A stretch of 64,000 nucleotides of DNA, from positions 1 to 64,000 of the forward strand of contig JAHZIX010000029.1 in NCBI GenBank assembly GCA_022601195.1, in the 5' to 3' direction. Shown here piece after piece: positions 35,680 to 43,454 of this stretch (its first letter is position 1; each line of letters starts with the position of its first letter). Made by a program: the position numbers and the translations under genes. Below the pieces are notes generated by a model. That model saw only the letters and a list, made by a program, of their open reading frames with translations, made no database searches and had not been told where the DNA came from. This DNA is from Deltaproteobacteria bacterium. Lineage in GTDB: Bacteria; Acidobacteriota; Thermoanaerobaculia; Multivoradales; JAHZIX01.

Positions 35680-37461
35680 CTACCCGAGGGGCTTCAGATA
35701 GATCGTCAAATCGGGATTGAGGTAGGTCCTTCCAGGAAGAGTGGTGCCTGTCGCTTCGAATTTCCTGGACTGGGTGGCACCCCAGGCTTCGAGTAGAAAT
35801 AGGGCCAGGATCCCGGCCGCAGCGAGTTGGAGCCAACGCCGGGATGGGGAGCTGGTCGGTTTCACCCAGCGTCGGCCAGCTCGCGCTAAGGAGACCAGCC
35901 CAAAACCTAACAGGCTCGCCCAGAGGGGAGTGAGCAGGACTCCTTGCCTTACGTAGCCGAAAAACAAAGCCGTTACCAGGAACGTGCACCCGCTCACCAG
36001 GAGGACGATAGCTCCCCACCGACGCTCTGGTCCTGGCTTCCAGAGGCACAGGATCAAGCCCAGCAAGAGCAGTGGAATCTGAAGCATTGAGGCCGCTCTC
36101 GAGTAGGGGACGAAGATGTCGATGGGGCGCCGAAGGCCGGTCAGGCCCCCTGGCCAATTCCACTGGGACCAACCCAGCTTGGTGGTTTCCAGGACAAGGC
36201 GCCATTTCGTTCCTACCAGGCCCAGCCACTCTCTAGGGTTGGCGCGAATATAGCTCCAGGCCATCTCATCGCCGTGGAGCAGGAAACTCAAATGTTGAGG
36301 GTCGGTGAGCTGAAGGGTGCCGCTCTGGCTTTGAGAGCTCATGAGATCTCGGGAAAAGGTGCCTTCGGCAGCCGAATGGTTGGCCAGCGCGAGGTTCAAT
36401 GGTCCGTAAAGAGTCAGCGGGACGAAGGTGGGTAACGGTTCGACCATCGCGGCGCCCAGGGATTGGTTGGTGGCTTCGAGACTTCGACTATTGCGGAGAG
36501 TCCAAGGGGCGAGAGTCAGGGCCACTCCCAGGGCCACTAGGATCCAGGGCGTCAGGGTACGGGCCGTGGCTTCACCGGTGCGAGCCCGCAGGAGCCATCC
36601 GGTGAGGCCGATTCCCCATAGGGAGGCCGTCAGCAGTGCCGACTCAGCCCGGGTCAGGGCCAGCAAGCCCAGCATCACGCCTAGGGTGAAGCCCCAGGCA
36701 GCCTCCCTTTGGGGCAGGTTCTGCACTTTGCCGGCCAGAGATCCCCATGCCGAGAGGGGATGGGATAGCTTACGAGTCCACACCCACAAGGATGCGAGCA
36801 ACAAGCTCAGGAACACTCCTTCGCTCACCGGGGCGATGGCGATCACGTAGAGACCGAAGTGGTAGAGGCACAGGAGCGAGGTCACCAGGGCGACGGTCTT
36901 CCCCAAGTAGGGTCGTACCAAGAGGTAAATCAGGCCCACCGAGCAGCTGCTGACCAGCGCCAGAGCCAGCTTTACCGCCAGATGAGGTACCTGTGCGGTC
37001 GCTTCTCCGGCTCCCAGGAGAGATTGAACCCCAGCCAAAACGTAGGGAAACCCAGGTGGGTGGAAGGGGATGCCGGAGTCGTAGACCTGCCCTCCGAGGA
37101 TGGCTCTGGCGTAGCGAAAAAAGGTCTCCGCATCTCCTTGGTAGAAACCCGTAAAGGGAAGTGCAGAGTCCGAGGTAGAGAAGACGAAGAACATGCGGTG
37201 CAGCCAGGCGAGTAACGTCAGGCTTATGGCAGTGAGTAGATCACCGCTCCACCGCCGTTTTCCGGGCGGGCTTTTTTTCTTTCGCGAGGGTTTGCTCGGA
37301 GCCGTCTGGCCTGAGGAAGATTTCTTCCTAGCTCCAGCCCCACGGGAGCTTTTCTTGGACACCGACGATTTGGGCGGGCCAGCCTTTCGTTGGCCCGCCT
37401 TCCGTTTTGGTGTCTTTCCCGGTGACGGGCTTCCCTTAGAGAGGGAAGGTCGGCGGCTCAA
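35680..37461 (-). CDS. GT39/PMT-like membrane glycosyltransferase with Lys/Arg/Ser-rich N-terminal tail
   Basis: 593 residues with about eleven transmembrane helices. After the first helix comes FYQGDAETFFRYARAIL, the acidic motif of GT-C enzymes, and later GIPFHPPGFPYVLAG, typical of the ArnT/PMT-like GT39 group that uses polyprenyl-phosphate sugars. The first 70 residues are strikingly basic and rich in Ser, Pro, Gly and Ala (KTPKRKAGQRKAGPPK, SRKKKSPPGKRR), like a histone-H1-type tail, and would be cytoplasmic. The start is a TTG overlapping the TGA of the TPR gene (TTGA), so the two are coupled. The tail could bind nucleic acid or anionic lipid; that is speculation. Confidence 0.75.
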   Translation of the reverse strand: MSRRPSLSKGSPSPGKTPKRKAGQRKAGPPKSSVSKKSSRGAGARKKSSSGQTAPSKPSRKKKSPPGKRRWSGDLLTAISLTLLAWLHRMFFVFSTSDSALPFTGFYQGDAETFFRYARAILGGQVYDSGIPFHPPGFPYVLAGVQSLLGAGEATAQVPHLAVKLALALVSSCSVGLIYLLVRPYLGKTVALVTSLLCLYHFGLYVIAIAPVSEGVFLSLLLASLWVWTRKLSHPLSAWGSLAGKVQNLPQREAAWGFTLGVMLGLLALTRAESALLTASLWGIGLTGWLLRARTGEATARTLTPWILVALGVALTLAPWTLRNSRSLEATNQSLGAAMVEPLPTFVPLTLYGPLNLALANHSAAEGTFSRDLMSSQSQSGTLQLTDPQHLSFLLHGDEMAWSYIRANPREWLGLVGTKWRLVLETTKLGWSQWNWPGGLTGLRRPIDIFVPYSRAASMLQIPLLLLGLILCLWKPGPERRWGAIVLLVSGCTFLVTALFFGYVRQGVLLTPLWASLLGFGLVSLARAGRRWVKPTSSPSRRWLQLAAAGILALFLLEAWGATQSRKFEATGTTLPGRTYLNPDLTIYLKPLG

Positions 37462-37937
37462 AACTGGTCTGCTGCCTCCTTCAGGGCCTCGACCAACTCT
37501 TCATGCTCGTGTTCTCCATCTTTTCCATAGCCCGCTAGGGTCGCTATCTCCCTTAGGGCTGCCTGGATATAGGCCTCGCCAAGGTATTCGCGAGCTTCCG
37601 GAAAGTCCGAGCGAAGCTCCAACGCTCGGTGGTAGTTCTTGATGGCAGAATCCAAATCGCCGGTTTTTCTTTGGCTATAAGCGAGCATGTTGAGAATGTC
37701 CGGATTGTCCGGATCGAGGGAATCAGCCGCCTCAAAGCGCTTGAGAGCTGCTGGGAAGAGATCCTTATCTACCTCTTTCTTGCCAGCCTCATAGAGTTTC
37801 GTGGCCTGTGGATTCTCTGAAACGGCAGGCGCCTGAGGCTTGGTGGGGGCGGCAGATACCGGAAGAGTCATGAGTAGAGCGGTACCGAAGGCCGCCAAGG
37901 CGCCAATGGGTTTGCTCAGGATTCTTGATGTATGCAT
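37458..37937 (-). CDS. Secreted TPR protein
   Basis: 159 residues. The start at 37937 is chosen because GGAAAGGAG precedes it and it opens a signal peptide (SKPIGALAAFGTALLMTLPVSAAP). The mature protein carries two to three TPR units (ATKLYEAGKKEVDKDLFPAALKRFEAADSLDPDNPDILNMLAYSQRKTGDLDSAIKNYHRALEL ...). TPRs mediate protein contacts, so a periplasmic scaffold role is likely. It overlaps the GT39-like gene by 4 bp and the two probably act together in envelope glycosylation, by context only. The acidic C-terminus (EHEHEELVEALKEAADQF) is unremarkable. Confidence 0.8.
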   Translation of the reverse strand: MHTSRILSKPIGALAAFGTALLMTLPVSAAPTKPQAPAVSENPQATKLYEAGKKEVDKDLFPAALKRFEAADSLDPDNPDILNMLAYSQRKTGDLDSAIKNYHRALELRSDFPEAREYLGEAYIQAALREIATLAGYGKDGEHEHEELVEALKEAADQF

Positions 37938-37967
37938 GAGGTTTCTCCTTTCCATCAATGGCGGCCG

Positions 37968-37973
37968 ATTATA
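37968..37973 (-). promoter_or_regulatory. Probable -10 element for the TPR-GT39 operon
   Basis: A perfect TATAAT on the minus strand about 30 bp upstream of the start at 37937. No good -35 element lies at 16-18 bp, so an activator may be needed or the match may be fortuitous. Confidence 0.35.
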
Positions 37974-38071
37974 GCCGGCTGGTCCAAGTTTTCTCACTAG
38001 CTTCCTGTTTCAACCTTGAATCTACAGCGCTACTTGGGAGATTGAAGAGAACCAAGGGCAAGTCAGGCTCC

Positions 38072-38100
38072 TTGACTTTTTAGTGAGCCTAGATCATGAT
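38072..38100 (+). promoter_or_regulatory. Sigma-70-type promoter of the peroxidase-PhnDCE-regulator operon
   Basis: TTGACT (38072-38077), a 17-bp spacer, and CATGAT (38095-38100), in an AT-rich stretch. The spacer contains TTAGTGAGCCTA, which resembles part of the DtxR-box half AGCCTA but with wrong spacing for a full operator. The predicted start is about 30 bp before the GGAGG of the first gene. Confidence 0.5.
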
Positions 38101-38136
38101 TTTGATGACTCAAAAAATAATATTGGAGGCGATTCA

Positions 38137-40143
38137 ATGCCCCTGTCACAGCACAAACTAGACCCGGTCACCAAACAAAGCCCGCGCAGCAGCCGAGGAG
38201 GCCTCGGTGCTCTGCTGATCAGTGCCTTGCTGGTCAGTGTCTTGGTGCTTTTGGACCTACCTTTGAACGCTCACATTGTGCCGCCGGAAGATCTCCACCC
38301 GGCCGCTGAAAGCTACCGACGGCTCAACTTCTTGCTCAACTTGAGACCGGTGCCATGGCTCGAAGTGGGGCGCGATCTGAAGGTCATCGATGGAGCCTTG
38401 GCTCAGGTCGTCGAGCAAAAGGGGAAGGTCACCGGCTTGACGGTCCCTGAAGTGAATGGCCTCGATCTCGACTCAGAGACGGCCTGGCTTCTCGAACCCC
38501 AGGAGAGTCAGCAAGCCGAAGGGAGGGAGGTTCCGGGGATCCGAGAGCAACAGCTGCTGGCCCAGAGGACCTTCGAAATAGCGACCCGCAAGGTCTCCCG
38601 GGCTCTGGTGTTGGAGCTCGAAACGGCAGCTGCTTCGATCTCTGATCACAGCACAGCGCTGGGCCATCTGGAGACGGCCCGTCAACTCTGGGCTGCCTTC
38701 GAACCAACGTTGCGTTCCACGGATCGAGCCGGTTTCCAAGAAGCTGGCCGTCATTGGTTGGAGATGACGAGCGCTTTGGGCAGTCCGGGAATTCTCGGAA
38801 TCGGTGCCACTCCCCCGAAACAGCAGGAATTCGAGCACAATGCGAGGCGGCTGGGGGAATATTTGAATGCCAACTTTGGTGCCAGCTTCCAGGCTCCCAG
38901 CGGAACCTTGGCTCCTCTGCCAGCCCATAGTCCCACCTTCGATCGAGATGCTGCCCTACCGGCCATCCTGCCGCCAGGGGCGGAGATCAACAAGCAGCTT
39001 CCGCGACCCCGTCAGATTCTCAACATGAGCGAGCGAGGAGTCGATGAGCGGCAGACCCCGCTCATCGCTCTAGGCGACATGGCCTTCGACAGCCCGATGA
39101 TTTTCGGTGAGCCAGCTCGAGCCCTGGGTTTGAGTTGCAACTCCTGTCACAACAAGAGCATCACCAACCCGAAGTTCTTCCTGCCGGGACTCTCGAGCCG
39201 AGAGGGTGGGCTCGATGTGTCCAACTCGTTTTTCGCTCCCCATGCCAACAACGGCCATTTCGATCCGGTGGATATTCCAGATTTGCGGGGACTGCGTTTT
39301 ACGGCACCCTATGGCCGTAATGGACGTTTCGAGTCCCTTCGTGAATTCACCCGTAACGTCATCGTCAACGAGTTCAACGGAGCTGAGCCGGATCCGGTTC
39401 TTCTCGATGGTCTGGTGGCGTACATGATGGAATTCGACTTTCTTCCCAACCCTGCTCTGAGGCCTGATGGGCGCCTCCATACCGGGGCATCCGAATCGAC
39501 CCGTCGAGGTGAAGAAATCTTCTACCGACCTTTCGAGCAGATGGCAGATCGGTCCTGCGCTACTTGCCATGTGCCTTCAGATCATTTTCTGGACCGGAAG
39601 CGCCACGATATTGGCAGTGTCGTCGGTGCAGCCGAATCCTCTCGGGACGGTGCCATGGACACCCCGACTTTGCTCAGTAGCCGACATACGGCTCCCTATT
39701 TTCACGATGGCAGCCTGCCGACTCTCCGGTCGGTGACCGACTGGTTCAACGAGCGCTACGACTTAGGGCTGAGCGAAGTGGATCTGGGCGACCTGACGGC
39801 CTACTTAGAGGTGATCGGCGATGGGGTGGACCCCTATGAAGACACCTTGCACACCCTCGAGTCGGAGCTGGAGGAATTCGATTTCTTTCTTTCGGCCTAC
39901 GAATTCCTCGCCAGTCGCGGCAAGAGTGACCTTATCGATACGACTTTGGTCACCATCGCATTCGAGATTCGGGCCCACAAATGGGATGTGCAAGATGCGC
40001 GGCTCCTGCCGGTGCTGGACCGTCTGGCCGAGCTCATGGACGAAGCCTACGAGGCCAACCATCAGGGGGAGTCCGAGATGGTGGCGGATCGGATTGCAGA
40101 GTATCGACGGTTATACCAAGAGAACGTGGAGGTGTTGAGATGA
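38137..40143 (+). CDS. Membrane-anchored di-heme cytochrome c peroxidase/MauG-like protein
   Basis: 668 residues. The start at 38137 follows TTGGAGGCGATTC; an upstream GTG at 38083 is less likely. A single transmembrane segment (about 23-44) anchors it with the bulk in the periplasm. About 280 helical residues of no recognised family precede the di-heme domain, which has two CxxCH sites: CNSCH (334-338) and CATCH (474-478). Further signatures are DLRGLRFTAPYGRNGRFESLREF and TPTLLSSRHTAPYFHDGS, typical of bacterial cytochrome c peroxidase and MauG proteins. It is coupled by ATGA to a PhnD-like binding protein, suggesting that a redox step accompanies solute uptake. That link is inferred from gene order only. 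Confidence 0.85.
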   Translation: MPLSQHKLDPVTKQSPRSSRGGLGALLISALLVSVLVLLDLPLNAHIVPPEDLHPAAESYRRLNFLLNLRPVPWLEVGRDLKVIDGALAQVVEQKGKVTGLTVPEVNGLDLDSETAWLLEPQESQQAEGREVPGIREQQLLAQRTFEIATRKVSRALVLELETAAASISDHSTALGHLETARQLWAAFEPTLRSTDRAGFQEAGRHWLEMTSALGSPGILGIGATPPKQQEFEHNARRLGEYLNANFGASFQAPSGTLAPLPAHSPTFDRDAALPAILPPGAEINKQLPRPRQILNMSERGVDERQTPLIALGDMAFDSPMIFGEPARALGLSCNSCHNKSITNPKFFLPGLSSREGGLDVSNSFFAPHANNGHFDPVDIPDLRGLRFTAPYGRNGRFESLREFTRNVIVNEFNGAEPDPVLLDGLVAYMMEFDFLPNPALRPDGRLHTGASESTRRGEEIFYRPFEQMADRSCATCHVPSDHFLDRKRHDIGSVVGAAESSRDGAMDTPTLLSSRHTAPYFHDGSLPTLRSVTDWFNERYDLGLSEVDLGDLTAYLEVIGDGVDPYEDTLHTLESELEEFDFFLSAYEFLASRGKSDLIDTTLVTIAFEIRAHKWDVQDARLLPVLDRLAELMDEAYEANHQGESEMVADRIAEYRRLYQENVEVLR

Positions 40144-41147
40144 TCGCGCGGACAACCGTCTCGGAGAGGTCCTGGAGACCCTTGGGTTCGGGCCCATCTC
40201 GACGGAGTCGCTGGCTCCGATCTACCCTGTCCAATATGGGCCTGCTGATTCTTTGCACCACGTTCCTCTGGGGGATACCGGCGGATGCGGCTCCGGAACC
40301 TCTACGCATCGTGTTCATCGCTTACCAGAACCCAAATCAGCTGGTCGAAGATGTGCGACCGGTGGTCGCCTACCTGGAAGAGCGTCTACAGAGGAAAGTG
40401 GAGTACTTCACCGCGACGGATTACGCCGCTGTGGTGGAAGCGCTTCGCAATGAAACCGCTGATGTGGGATTCATGGGGCCGCTGCAGTACTTGCTGGCTC
40501 ACGAGCACGCCGGCGCTCGGCCGATCCTCGGTGAGATCTACAATGGCTCCTCGACCTACCACTCCCGGATTTTCGTTCGCAAGGACAGTGGCATTCGGAA
40601 TTTGAAGGACCTCAAGGGAAAGAATTTCGCCTTCGTCGATCCCATTTCATCGTCGGGATATCTGTACCCCTTGGAAATTTTTGTCGAGGCTGGTCTGATC
40701 GAGAACCGAGACCAGACAGATCGTTTCTTTCGCCGGAACTACTTTGCCGGTGGCGACGAGCAGGCGATCCGCGCTGTTCTCAATGGCTTCGTGGATGCTG
40801 CGGGCATCGGCCAGTATTCCTTTTCGTTGCTACGGGGGGAGGAGCGAGATCAGGTGATCTCCATCGCCGACTCGAAACCGATCCCTTCCCATTGCGTGGT
40901 TGTTCGCAAAGGGCTGGAAGGGGCAGCAGCAAACTCCTTACGGGATTCCTTGTTGGCTCTCAATGAGGGGGAAAACCGGCCGCTACTGAAGTACCTCTAC
41001 AACGTCGATGGCTATGTCGAGGTCGATCACCAGACTTTTGCAGGGACGGAGGAGTTGGCTCGCAAGCACGGCTTTCTCCCAGCCCTTGAGCCCTCGCCCT
41101 CAGAGGAGCCGGCCTCGAAACTTGATTCTTCTGGTCAGCGGAAGTGA
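40140..41147 (+). CDS. PhnD-like periplasmic solute-binding protein
   Basis: 335 residues. The start at 40140 has GGAGG upstream and overlaps the previous stop (ATGA). A signal peptide follows (MGLLILCTTFLWGIPADA). The mature chain fits the PhnD/PtxB type of ABC binding protein: LRIVFIAYQNPNQLVEDVRPVVAYLEERL, DYAAVVEALRNETADVGFMGPLQYLLA, SRIFVRKDSGIRNLKDLKGKNFAFVDPISSSGYLYP, VLNGFVDAAGIGQYS. Such proteins bind phosphonate, phosphite or other small oxyanions. No C-P lyase or phosphonate catabolism gene is nearby, so the ligand is open. Confidence 0.85.
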   Translation: MIARTTVSERSWRPLGSGPSRRSRWLRSTLSNMGLLILCTTFLWGIPADAAPEPLRIVFIAYQNPNQLVEDVRPVVAYLEERLQRKVEYFTATDYAAVVEALRNETADVGFMGPLQYLLAHEHAGARPILGEIYNGSSTYHSRIFVRKDSGIRNLKDLKGKNFAFVDPISSSGYLYPLEIFVEAGLIENRDQTDRFFRRNYFAGGDEQAIRAVLNGFVDAAGIGQYSFSLLRGEERDQVISIADSKPIPSHCVVVRKGLEGAAANSLRDSLLALNEGENRPLLKYLYNVDGYVEVDHQTFAGTEELARKHGFLPALEPSPSEEPASKLDSSGQRK

Positions 41148-41950
41148 CGGAGCTCGATCCCAGCGAAGCGGTGATCGAGCTGCTGGAAGTGCATCAGCTA
41201 TTCGGTCAGGTGCTGGCTTTGGATGTGGAAAGCTTGATCATCCACCGAGGGGAAAAAGTCTTTCTTCTCGGTCACAGCGGCTCCGGAAAGACGACCTTGT
41301 CTCGCCTCCTCAAAGGCCGTCTCCAACCCTCTACGGGAACGGTTCGGGTCCTCGGACAGGACCCCGCAAGCCGGGATCCGGCTCGGCAGAGATCGATTCA
41401 GAGGCGGGTAGCGATGATCGATCAGGAGTTCTTTTTAGTCCCCCGAATGAGCGTCATGGGGAATGTGCTGACCGGCTGCCTGGGGCGGGTTCGTCCCTGG
41501 AGAAGTCTGGTGGGCTGGTATCCCCAGGCGGAATGGAAGAAGGCGGCTGAGATTCTCGAAGAAGTGGGGCTGGATGCTCTGGGCCATCGCCGGGTCGAAA
41601 CTTTGTCGGGAGGGCAGCGGCAAAGAGCTGCGATCGCGCGGGCCCTGATGCAGGAAGCGGATATCGTCGTCGCCGACGAGCCGACCTCGAGCCTCGATCC
41701 GGAGCTCGCAGAGGATGTGCTCGAGCTGTTGGTGGACTGCGTCAGTCGCCGGGGCGTCACCCTGATGGTGAATTTTCACCAGCCGGAGTTGGCGAAAGGA
41801 TTCGCCAGCCGTTTCATCGGCCTGGCGGACGGCAGGGTCGTCTACGATGGTCCACCGGATGGCTTTAAAGAAGAGCATTCCGAGCGGGTCTATCGCAGTG
41901 CCCGGCAGGATCATCTGACCCTAGCAGCCTCAGGAATGAGGGAAAATTGA
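41144..41950 (+). CDS. PhnC-like ABC transporter ATP-binding protein
   Basis: 268 residues from a GTG overlapping the previous stop (GTGA). All ABC ATPase motifs are present: Walker A GHSGSGKTT, Q-loop region MIDQEFFLVPRMSVMGNVL, signature LSGGQRQR, Walker B IVVADEPTSSLD, and the His switch in MVNFHQPELAKGFASR. The gap between Q-loop and signature and the PELA/GFA ending match the PhnC subgroup. It energises the permease encoded next. The operon is tightly packed with four-base overlaps throughout, indicating a stoichiometric complex with the binding protein and permease. Confidence 0.88.
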   Translation: MTELDPSEAVIELLEVHQLFGQVLALDVESLIIHRGEKVFLLGHSGSGKTTLSRLLKGRLQPSTGTVRVLGQDPASRDPARQRSIQRRVAMIDQEFFLVPRMSVMGNVLTGCLGRVRPWRSLVGWYPQAEWKKAAEILEEVGLDALGHRRVETLSGGQRQRAAIARALMQEADIVVADEPTSSLDPELAEDVLELLVDCVSRRGVTLMVNFHQPELAKGFASRFIGLADGRVVYDGPPDGFKEEHSERVYRSARQDHLTLAASGMREN

Positions 41951-42726
41951 CGGCCCTGAGGCAGAGGTGGAAGCTGCGATTCCTCGCTCAGACTCTCGTC
42001 TGGCTTGGTGCCGGCGTCCTGGTGGCCGTGGCCCTGTGGTGGTCGGAATTCGACCTCGCCGCGCTAGCCCGTTCCGGCCCGCGTTTCAGCGAGTTCTTTG
42101 CTCGCCTGGTGCCGCCGGATTGGAGCGTTACCCAACTGGTACTGCAATCCACCCTGGAGACCCTGATGATCGCCATTGGGGGAACGGCCCTGGCGGTGAT
42201 TTTCGCGCTTCCTTTAGGGTTCCTGGCCGCTGCCAATGTCTCACCTGGCTGGCTGTCCCAGGCGATCAAACTGTTCTTGGGGCTTATTCGCTCGATACCT
42301 CTGATCGTGATCGCCATTCTCTTCGTGGTGGCTGTGGGGCTGGGACCTTTCCCGGGAGCCCTGGCCATCGCGTTTCACTCCATCGGCATGTTGGGAAAGT
42401 TCTACGCCGAAGAGTTCGAGACTGCAGAGAAGGGAATCGTCAACGCTGTTCGAGGTACTGGAGCGACTTGGTCACAGACCTTGCGATGGGGCCTATTCCC
42501 CCAGTGCGTGCCTCAAGTGGTGGCTTTCTCGGTCTACCGGCTGGAGATGAACTTTCGGGACGCGGCGGTGCTGGGTCTGGTGGGGGCTGGGGGCATCGGT
42601 TATTACATTCAGCTCTATGTGCGAGGGTTTCAGTACGAGAAAGTGGCGGTTCTCCTACTGGTGATCATCGTCGTAGTCACTCTACTGGACCAACTAACTT
42701 ATTGGGTTCGGCGGTGGGTTCGCTGA
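41947..42726 (+). CDS. PhnE-like ABC transporter permease
   Basis: 259 residues from a TTG overlapping the previous stop (TTGA). About six transmembrane helices; the binding-protein-dependent transport inner-membrane signature is visible as EEFETAEKGIVNAVRGTGATWSQTLRWGLFPQ, followed by DAAVLGLVGAGGIGYYIQLYVRGFQYEKVAV, the pattern of PhnE permeases. Together with the two upstream genes it completes an importer of one binding protein, one ATPase and one permease. The permease presumably works as a homodimer. 23 bp separate it from the metal-regulator gene. Confidence 0.88.
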   Translation: MTALRQRWKLRFLAQTLVWLGAGVLVAVALWWSEFDLAALARSGPRFSEFFARLVPPDWSVTQLVLQSTLETLMIAIGGTALAVIFALPLGFLAAANVSPGWLSQAIKLFLGLIRSIPLIVIAILFVVAVGLGPFPGALAIAFHSIGMLGKFYAEEFETAEKGIVNAVRGTGATWSQTLRWGLFPQCVPQVVAFSVYRLEMNFRDAAVLGLVGAGGIGYYIQLYVRGFQYEKVAVLLLVIIVVVTLLDQLTYWVRRWVR

Positions 42727-42749
42727 ATTCGGATCAAAGGAGGCAAACC

Positions 42750-43454
42750 ATGGCGACGAGTACCGTCGAAGACTATCTGAAGTGTATTTTTTCCGAGCAG
42801 CAGCGCTCCGATGGGTTGGTTCCCATGGGGCACTTGGCCTCGGCACTCGGAGTCGCCTCTGGAACCGTGACCGCCATGGTCAAAACTTTGAAGCGAAGTG
42901 GCCTAGTGACCTACGAGCCCTATAGCGGGGTCAGCCTGACTCCGGCTGGCCGGCAGCTGGCAGTGCACGTTCTACGCCGCCATCGCCTTATCGAAGTGTT
43001 CTTGGTAGAGATCATGGGGATGGATTGGGGCACGGTACACGAAGAGGCTGAGCAGCTGGAGCACGTGGTGTCGGATCGCCTTATCGAGCGTATGGACGAG
43101 ATGCTCGGTCATCCGGCGGTGGACCCTCACGGGGATCCTATTCCCAGCGCTCAAGGAGAAGTTCTGGAGCTCAATCACCTCGACCTCTTGAGCTGTGCTC
43201 TCAGCCATCCACTCCGAGTGGCCCGAGTTCTCGATCAAAGCAGCACCTTCCTGCACTTGGTCGAACGGCAGGGATTGAGGCCAGGTAGTCATCTCGAAGT
43301 TCAGGGACGGGATTCCGCTGCCGAGACGGTTCAAGTGAAGCTCCTGCCAGATGGCCAAAGCGTCAATCTTGGCTTCGGGGCCGCCTCCAAGATCGAAGTG
43401 GCCTCCAGTGAGAGCTTCCCCTCTGAAAAGCTCAGTACTTCGTTACCCTCTTGA
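42750..43454 (+). CDS. MntR/DtxR-family metal-dependent regulator with C-terminal SH3-like domain
   Basis: 234 residues with a perfect AAAGGAGG upstream. A winged HTH (LVPMGHLASALGVASGTVTAMVKTLKRSGLV) is followed by the dimerisation/metal domain. Metal-ligand positions compared with MntR: Asp8 is kept (VEDYL), MntR Glu11 is Lys here, the His of RRHRLIEVFL is kept, and EAEQLEHV keeps Glu, Glu and His. Asp rather than Met at position 8 and Glu rather than Cys in the last motif point to manganese-type rather than DtxR iron-type selectivity. A FeoA/SH3-like domain (about 160-225) ends the protein. It likely autoregulates the upstream operon. The gene end overlaps the convergent VWFA gene by 23 bp. 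Confidence 0.85.
   Translation: MATSTVEDYLKCIFSEQQRSDGLVPMGHLASALGVASGTVTAMVKTLKRSGLVTYEPYSGVSLTPAGRQLAVHVLRRHRLIEVFLVEIMGMDWGTVHEEAEQLEHVVSDRLIERMDEMLGHPAVDPHGDPIPSAQGEVLELNHLDLLSCALSHPLRVARVLDQSSTFLHLVERQGLRPGSHLEVQGRDSAAETVQVKLLPDGQSVNLGFGAASKIEVASSESFPSEKLSTSLPS

Noticed and set aside
38081..38098. DtxR-box-like TTAGTGAGCCTAGATC in the peroxidase operon promoter
   Set aside because: The two halves have wrong spacing and poor symmetry; not enough to call an operator although the location would suit one.
41967..42749. Upstream extension of the regulator gene's frame through the PhnE gene
   Set aside because: The frame is open but overlaps the PhnE gene out of phase; the perfect AAAGGAGG and the conserved family start fix the regulator start at 42750.
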